DNA from: Candidatus Omnitrophota bacterium
GTDB taxonomy: Bacteria > Omnitrophota > Gorgyraeia > Zapsychrales > Fredricksoniimonadaceae
Direction: 5' to 3'
NCBI GenBank assembly: GCA_017987425.1
Contig: JAGNTT010000072.1
Coordinates: forward strand, 1-8,722
DNA length: 8,722 bases
A program made the position numbers and the translations under genes. The notes below the pieces were generated by a model. It had not been told where the DNA came from and did no database searches. It worked only from the letters and a program-made list of their open reading frames with translations. Shown in pieces: positions 4,926 to 8,722 of the stretch. Numbering within the stretch: position 1 is the stretch's first letter; each line of letters opens with the position of its first letter.

Positions 4926-6251
4926 TTAGGATAAACGGCCGCGGCCGATACCAAAATATTCGAAACCTAATTTTTCCATCTCGTCGCGGTCATAAAAATT
5001 GCGACCGTCGAACAAAACCGCCTGGCGCATACTGCGCCCGACCTTGGCCATATCAAGCTTCTTGAACTCATCCCACTCGGTCAAAAGCAATATGCAGTCG
5101 CAATCTTTCACGACGGAATAGGAATCCTTGCAGTACGTGACGTTCTTGAGAAAATTCTTGGCGTTTTCCATCCCCTTGGGGTCATAGGCCTTGATCTTCG
5201 CTCCTTCTTTCTGAAGAGCGGAGATAATGTCAATGGAAGCGGCGCTGCGCATGTCGTCGGTGTTCGGCTTGAATGCCAGGCCAAGCACGCCGATGGTTTT
5301 GCCGCGCAGGATCCACAGTTTGTCTTCGATCAACTTGATGAAGGACTTTTTCTGATCCTCGTTGATATCACGGACTTCACGCAGCAGCTTGAAATCGTAT
5401 CCGCTTTTTTCGCTTAAACGCACGAACGCATCGACGTCTTTGGGAAAACAGCTTCCGCCGTAACCGATACCGGCGTCGAGAAACTGGCGGCCGATACGCT
5501 TGTCGAATCCCATACCTTCGGCGACTTTAAGAACATCCGCGCCGACGCGGTCGCAGATCTGGCTCACCGCGTTGATGAAGGAAATCTTCGTAGCCAGGAA
5601 TGAGTTGGACGCGTGCTTGATCATTTCCGCGGAACTGATGTTGGTCACGACGAACTTGGCCTTGAGCGGCTTGTAGATCTCTTTAAGAAGTTCTTCGGCC
5701 TTCTTGGATTCCACGCCGATGACAATACGGTCGGGATTCATGAAATCATGGACGGCCGAACCTTCGCGCAGGAATTCCGGATTGGAAGCAACGTCAAAAT
5801 CAATCAGGGCCTTCTGTCCGCTTTTGAATTTTTTGGGAAGATTAAGCTTGATGGTGCGTTCGATCTTCAAGCCCGTTTCCGCCGGAACGGTCGATTTCTC
5901 GACGATAAGTTTGTAGGACGTCATGACGCCGGCGATCTCGCGCGCGACGTTCTCGACGAATGTCAAATCCGCGTCTCCGTTGGGCTTTGAAGGCGTACCG
6001 ACGGCAATGAAAATGACGGACGCTTTCTTGCTCGCATCGGCGATCGAATGCGTGAACGTCAGACGTTTTTTACGTACGCATTCCTTGAGAATCTCCTCGA
6101 GACCGGGCTCGTAAATGGGAATGTGACCGGCCGTAAGACTTTTGACTTTATCTTTATTATTATCCACACAGATGACTGTGTGACCGATGTGGGCGAGACA
6201 TACGCCCGTGACAAGCCCGACATAACCTGCGCCAATAATTGCGATGTTCAT
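4926..6251 (-). CDS. ugd: UDP-glucose 6-dehydrogenase
   Basis: The product oxidises UDP-glucose to UDP-glucuronate with two NAD+ in the cytoplasm, feeding the UDP-xylose synthase encoded further along the block. Its 441 residues match the bacterial UGDH family in length and motifs. The Rossmann loop IGAGYVGLVTG is at 6-16 and Asp30 ends the second strand. IYEPGLEE (46-53), VGTPSKPNGDADL (84-96) and EKSTVPAETG (118-127) follow. NPEFLREGSAVHDF (157-170) carries the catalytic glutamate Glu159, and EMIKHASNSFLATKISF (209-225) carries Lys212. The nucleophile is Cys268 in GYGGSCFPKDVDA (263-275), with Asp272. The UDP-binding C-terminal domain begins with GVLGLAFKPNTDDMR (321-335), ending TEWDEF at 391-396. 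The start at 6251 lies 16 bp after the lptD stop, and a Shine-Dalgarno sequence overlaps that stop, suggesting coupled translation. FSPERxDPGN is absent, which separates it from the neighbouring WbpA-type paralogue. Confidence 0.96.
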   Translation of the reverse strand: MNIAIIGAGYVGLVTGVCLAHIGHTVICVDNNKDKVKSLTAGHIPIYEPGLEEILKECVRKKRLTFTHSIADASKKASVIFIAVGTPSKPNGDADLTFVENVAREIAGVMTSYKLIVEKSTVPAETGLKIERTIKLNLPKKFKSGQKALIDFDVASNPEFLREGSAVHDFMNPDRIVIGVESKKAEELLKEIYKPLKAKFVVTNISSAEMIKHASNSFLATKISFINAVSQICDRVGADVLKVAEGMGFDKRIGRQFLDAGIGYGGSCFPKDVDAFVRLSEKSGYDFKLLREVRDINEDQKKSFIKLIEDKLWILRGKTIGVLGLAFKPNTDDMRSAASIDIISALQKEGAKIKAYDPKGMENAKNFLKNVTYCKDSYSVVKDCDCILLLTEWDEFKKLDMAKVGRSMRQAVLFDGRNFYDRDEMEKLGFEYFGIGRGRLS

Positions 6252-6263
6252 TTTGTATCACTG

Positions 6264-6270
6264 CTCCTTA
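6264..6270 (-). promoter_or_regulatory. Ribosome binding site of ugd overlapping the lptD stop codon
   Basis: TAAGGAG on the minus strand contains the TAA stop of lptD and a strong Shine-Dalgarno core for the ATG at 6251. The 12-bp spacer is on the long side. The overlap ties translation of ugd to that of lptD and argues for a shared transcript. Confidence 0.65.
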
Positions 6271-8415
6271 TTGTTGACCTGCTCTACGTTTATTAAAACC
6301 TGTGGATGCATCAACCGCCAATTCCGGGAATGCCTTGAGTCGGAAAATCACCATGAACTGAGCTCCGTCGCCACGGGTATGGTTGAAATTAAATTCCATT
6401 TCCCACTCATGCATGTCACGGATCAAGGCATACTGCTGCTCCTTATTTATTCCGCTTTCGACATCAAACTGTTGATAGATCTTAAACCGCCATATGGGAT
6501 TGATCACATAGCCCAATTCGGTCGTAAACTGATTATCGAAATCGCGGCTGTAACGTTCCGAAAAGTTCAGATACCATTTGCTGTCTTTTCCGCCGTTGAG
6601 ATACATATCATAATTGATCGACTCCAAATGCTGCGCCTGGGCATTGTAATCCGCGTCGCTGGAAAAACGCAGCCAGTCCGTCGGGCTCAACTCCATCTTG
6701 GCAATGACATGTCCGAAACCGCCCTGGCCCGGATCTTCTTTCAAAAGAAATGGCGTCTCGAGAATAAGACGCGCCAGATCGACAGGCATGCCGTTGCGTT
6801 TCGTTTGAAGTTTATTTTCAAGGGCAAATGTGATCCGGTGGCTGCGTTCAAGCGCGTCAATGGCATCGAACTGGTCCAGTTTGGATGCCTCCAGCGACGG
6901 CTCATGAGCGTATAAATAGGCGATCGAGGGGGCGATGATATGACGCAAACGGTTGACTTCCATTCCCAGGAACTTTCCCTGGACATCAAAGACCTTGGAA
7001 AACTTCGTGCTCAAATCCGCCCCGGTCCTGAACTGGCCTCGGACAGTATTGAAGTCTTCCTTGTTGATGGTACGGCTATAAAATGTATGCTGCCCGCCGA
7101 CGAAAGGTTTGAGCTCGAAGAAGGCGATCTTCATGGGATAGGAAATTTCATTTTGTGTATCCAAACGATCAGTATGCAGATTGATCGAAGAAGGCGTGGC
7201 GAACTTCTTGGTCAGATTTACGTAAGAACTGGTGTTCTTGAAGAAAAGCCCTGTTGAACCGAGGGCCTGATTGGAAAGGTTATAAGTAAGCTCGGGAAGA
7301 CGCTCGACTTCAGTATTAAAATTATTCACCCTTGGCTGGATGGTAAGACCGAGCGTGCCGTAGGTCAAAAGACGGGTGAGAACAAAATAGCTCGGCGGAT
7401 TGGGGTCGTTACGGTTTTCACGCTCGAAATAATCCTTAAGAAAATCGGCATCGCTCATTCTGTAATACTGAAACGTCACTGCCGTTTTGTCGTCGGGATC
7501 GGCATGATGGAACCATTCCCCTTTGTAACGGTCCCGGTGAGTTGCCTTGATATCCCCTTTGTCCCAAATATGAGCATTGCCGATGTTATACTCGCTCGCG
7601 TAATAGGTCCGTATGGCCCCGTCGCCCCAGGAGCTTCTGTAATTGACATCCGCCCCGACGGCCCCGCCTTTACGGTCACGGAAATCCGCATGGAACACAC
7701 CGTTGACCTTCTCGTTAAAATCATAGCGCCAGGCGTTCAGAACATAAAAACCGAAATTTTTGGAATAACCCGGCGTTAAAGAATAGCGTGGATGTCTATC
7801 GGCGAGACTCTGGGTATATCTGGGAAGATACATGAGCGGCACAGGTCCGACGAATACCTTGACTCTCTTGGCCTGAGCCTGTTTGCCGGGCTCGACCTTA
7901 ATATTTTTTGCCTGCAGGCGATAATGCGGAATGTCGTGATCGCAGGTTGTCAGATAACCGTCCTGCATGTTGATTTCCTGCGGGCCGGTCTTCGAAATGA
8001 TGGTGCCTTTGCCGTAAAAAGGATCTGTCGAAATGTGGGCGTTGGTAAAATTTCCGGTCTGGGATTCCAGATTGTACGTCATCTTGTCGCCGGTGATCGT
8101 CCCCTTGAGTGTCTCGACGATGATATTTCCCTGGGCGATTGCCACTTTTTCCTGACGGTAAAACTGCATGGCATCCGCATAAATAGTGATGTCGCCGCGG
8201 GTGACGACGACATTGCCTTCTGCTTCAAATTTATTTTCCTGATTATTGAATGAAACTTTGTCGCCTTTGAGCTCAACGGGGCCGGATGATTTCATGAGAT
8301 CCGATTTGGATTCATCGGCGGCGGGAGCGGTCTCGGCGCGCAGCGAGGGAGACAGAAACACGATCAGGAACAGCGGAACGGCGACCAGAATAAAAAAACG
8401 TAGTTGACGGATCAT
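6268..8415 (-). CDS. lptD: LptD/OstA-family LPS-assembly outer-membrane protein
   Basis: LptD is the outer-membrane beta-barrel that, with the lipoprotein LptE, inserts lipopolysaccharide into the outer leaflet. The 715-residue product has a signal peptide (RQLRF, then a hydrophobic core at about 7-24, and SLRA-ET suggesting cleavage after Ala27). An OstA/LptA-like periplasmic domain follows at about 46-130, with beta repeats such as VELKGDKVSFNNQENKFEAE. The hinge GYLTTCDHDIPHYRLQAKNI (153-172) and the segment GPVPLMYLPRY (190-200) are LptD hallmarks. The barrel shows ERLPEL (371-376), LRHIIAPSIAYLY (490-502) and many alternating aromatic strands to near the end. The length is close to the 784 residues of E. 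coli LptD. Cys158 is the only cysteine, and the region matching the E. coli Cys724-Cys725 pair reads RDMHEWEMEF (666-675), so the E. coli disulfides cannot form. The start at 8415 follows the ROK gene by 7 bp, with AAGGGA overlapping that gene's stop. Confidence 0.92.
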   Translation of the reverse strand: MIRQLRFFILVAVPLFLIVFLSPSLRAETAPAADESKSDLMKSSGPVELKGDKVSFNNQENKFEAEGNVVVTRGDITIYADAMQFYRQEKVAIAQGNIIVETLKGTITGDKMTYNLESQTGNFTNAHISTDPFYGKGTIISKTGPQEINMQDGYLTTCDHDIPHYRLQAKNIKVEPGKQAQAKRVKVFVGPVPLMYLPRYTQSLADRHPRYSLTPGYSKNFGFYVLNAWRYDFNEKVNGVFHADFRDRKGGAVGADVNYRSSWGDGAIRTYYASEYNIGNAHIWDKGDIKATHRDRYKGEWFHHADPDDKTAVTFQYYRMSDADFLKDYFERENRNDPNPPSYFVLTRLLTYGTLGLTIQPRVNNFNTEVERLPELTYNLSNQALGSTGLFFKNTSSYVNLTKKFATPSSINLHTDRLDTQNEISYPMKIAFFELKPFVGGQHTFYSRTINKEDFNTVRGQFRTGADLSTKFSKVFDVQGKFLGMEVNRLRHIIAPSIAYLYAHEPSLEASKLDQFDAIDALERSHRITFALENKLQTKRNGMPVDLARLILETPFLLKEDPGQGGFGHVIAKMELSPTDWLRFSSDADYNAQAQHLESINYDMYLNGGKDSKWYLNFSERYSRDFDNQFTTELGYVINPIWRFKIYQQFDVESGINKEQQYALIRDMHEWEMEFNFNHTRGDGAQFMVIFRLKAFPELAVDASTGFNKRRAGQQ

Positions 8416-8418
8416 TCT

Positions 8419-8425
8419 TCCCTTA
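8419..8425 (-). promoter_or_regulatory. Ribosome binding site of lptD overlapping the ROK stop codon
   Basis: TAAGGGA on the minus strand includes the ROK gene's TAA and lies close before the lptD ATG at 8415. It supports cotranscription and coupled translation of the two genes. Confidence 0.6.
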
Positions 8426-8722
8426 CTTCTGTTCGTTGACTAGGACTTGGGCGCCTAATATACCGGCGTCGTTACCGAGTTGAGCACGGATGATTTTAAC
8501 CATCGCGGCCTGGGTCGGCATCGCCCTTTTTCGGATGACGGCATTAATCGTTTTAAACAAAAACTGGTGGTTGTTTGACACTCCCCCGCCGATCACGATT
8601 CTTTGCGGGTTTAACAAATTAACGACACCGACCAAATTATTTCCGATGTGCGTCGCTGCCTCTTCCCAGAATTTAACGGCTTTTTTATTTCCTTGCTTGG
8701 CCAGCTTGTTCATTTCTTCGAG
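8423..8722 (-). CDS. ROK-family sugar kinase, C-terminal part
   Basis: The last 99 residues of a ROK-family (glucokinase / N-acetylmannosamine-kinase / transcriptional repressor) protein; the frame is open through the right edge, so the Met at 8713 is internal and the true start is outside. LVGVVNLLNPQRIVIGGGVS is the conserved C-terminal strand and loop of ROK kinases, where the family reads N-x-x-x-P-x-x-I-x-I-G-G-G. AQLGNDAGILGAQVLV is the end motif that packs near the nucleotide site. The ATP motif, the DLGGT-type phosphate loop, the catalytic Asp and the zinc-binding CxCGxxGC lie outside the window, so kinase and repressor cannot be separated directly, but the GNDAGILGA ending favours a glucokinase-like kinase. 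It ends 7 bp before lptD. If it is a glucokinase it could supply hexose-6-phosphate for the nucleotide-sugar genes downstream (inference). Confidence 0.85.
   Translation of the reverse strand, partial: LEEMNKLAKQGNKKAVKFWEEAATHIGNNLVGVVNLLNPQRIVIGGGVSNNHQFLFKTINAVIRKRAMPTQAAMVKIIRAQLGNDAGILGAQVLVNEQK

Noticed and set aside
4910..4954. Longer start for the WbpA-type dehydrogenase (ATG at 4954, 15 extra residues)
   Set aside because: It would overlap the end of ugd, the added residues do not resemble the family, and the ATG at 4909 has a well-spaced AAAGGA site.
6244..6915. 223-codon open frame on the + strand opposite the lptD 3' end
   Set aside because: It is antisense to a well-supported LptD barrel region and shows no family motif.

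Overview
The window is a single block of co-oriented genes, all on the minus strand and read from right to left. The gaps are short (7 to 147 bp) and several Shine-Dalgarno sites sit on or near the stop codon of the gene before, so much of it is probably one long transcript or a few overlapping ones. An LptD/OstA-type outer-membrane protein shows a diderm (Gram-negative-type) bacterium. Base composition is near balanced. An LptD with one cysteine, the split thiamine-diphosphate enzyme pair in a sugar locus and the repeat-like intergenic DNA would fit a candidate diderm phylum such as Omnitrophota or Elusimicrobiota, but that placement is an impression and is not proven by the sequence.

Layout in the direction of transcription: (1) the C-terminal end of a ROK-family sugar kinase, cut by the right edge; (2) lptD, the outer-membrane LPS translocon; (3) UDP-glucose 6-dehydrogenase; (4) a WbpA-type UDP-N-acetylhexosamine 6-dehydrogenase; (5) UDP-glucuronate decarboxylase (UDP-xylose synthase); (6) and (7) two short polypeptides that together resemble the cofactor-binding cores of an E1 alpha/beta (pyruvate dehydrogenase or transketolase-like) thiamine-diphosphate enzyme; (8) a GDP-L-fucose-synthase-like SDR with a broken NADP-binding glycine loop; (9) the N-terminal part of another extended SDR (epimerase/dehydratase), cut by the left edge.

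The genes form a nucleotide-sugar supply line for surface glycan: UDP-Glc to UDP-GlcA to UDP-xylose, a side branch UDP-GlcNAc to UDP-GlcNAcA, and then a less usual module of TPP enzyme plus two SDRs. That module could build or modify a rare sugar, for example by a two-carbon transfer. It is the most interesting part of the window.

The intergenic gaps in the left half hold structured DNA: a 28-bp near-perfect hairpin just before the fucose-synthase-like gene, where its ribosome binding site should be; a nested inverted and direct GTCACA-type repeat between the two TPP genes; and a 147-bp repeat-like spacer upstream of the UDP-xylose synthase gene. No tRNA, rRNA, CRISPR array, transposase or clear promoter or terminator was seen.
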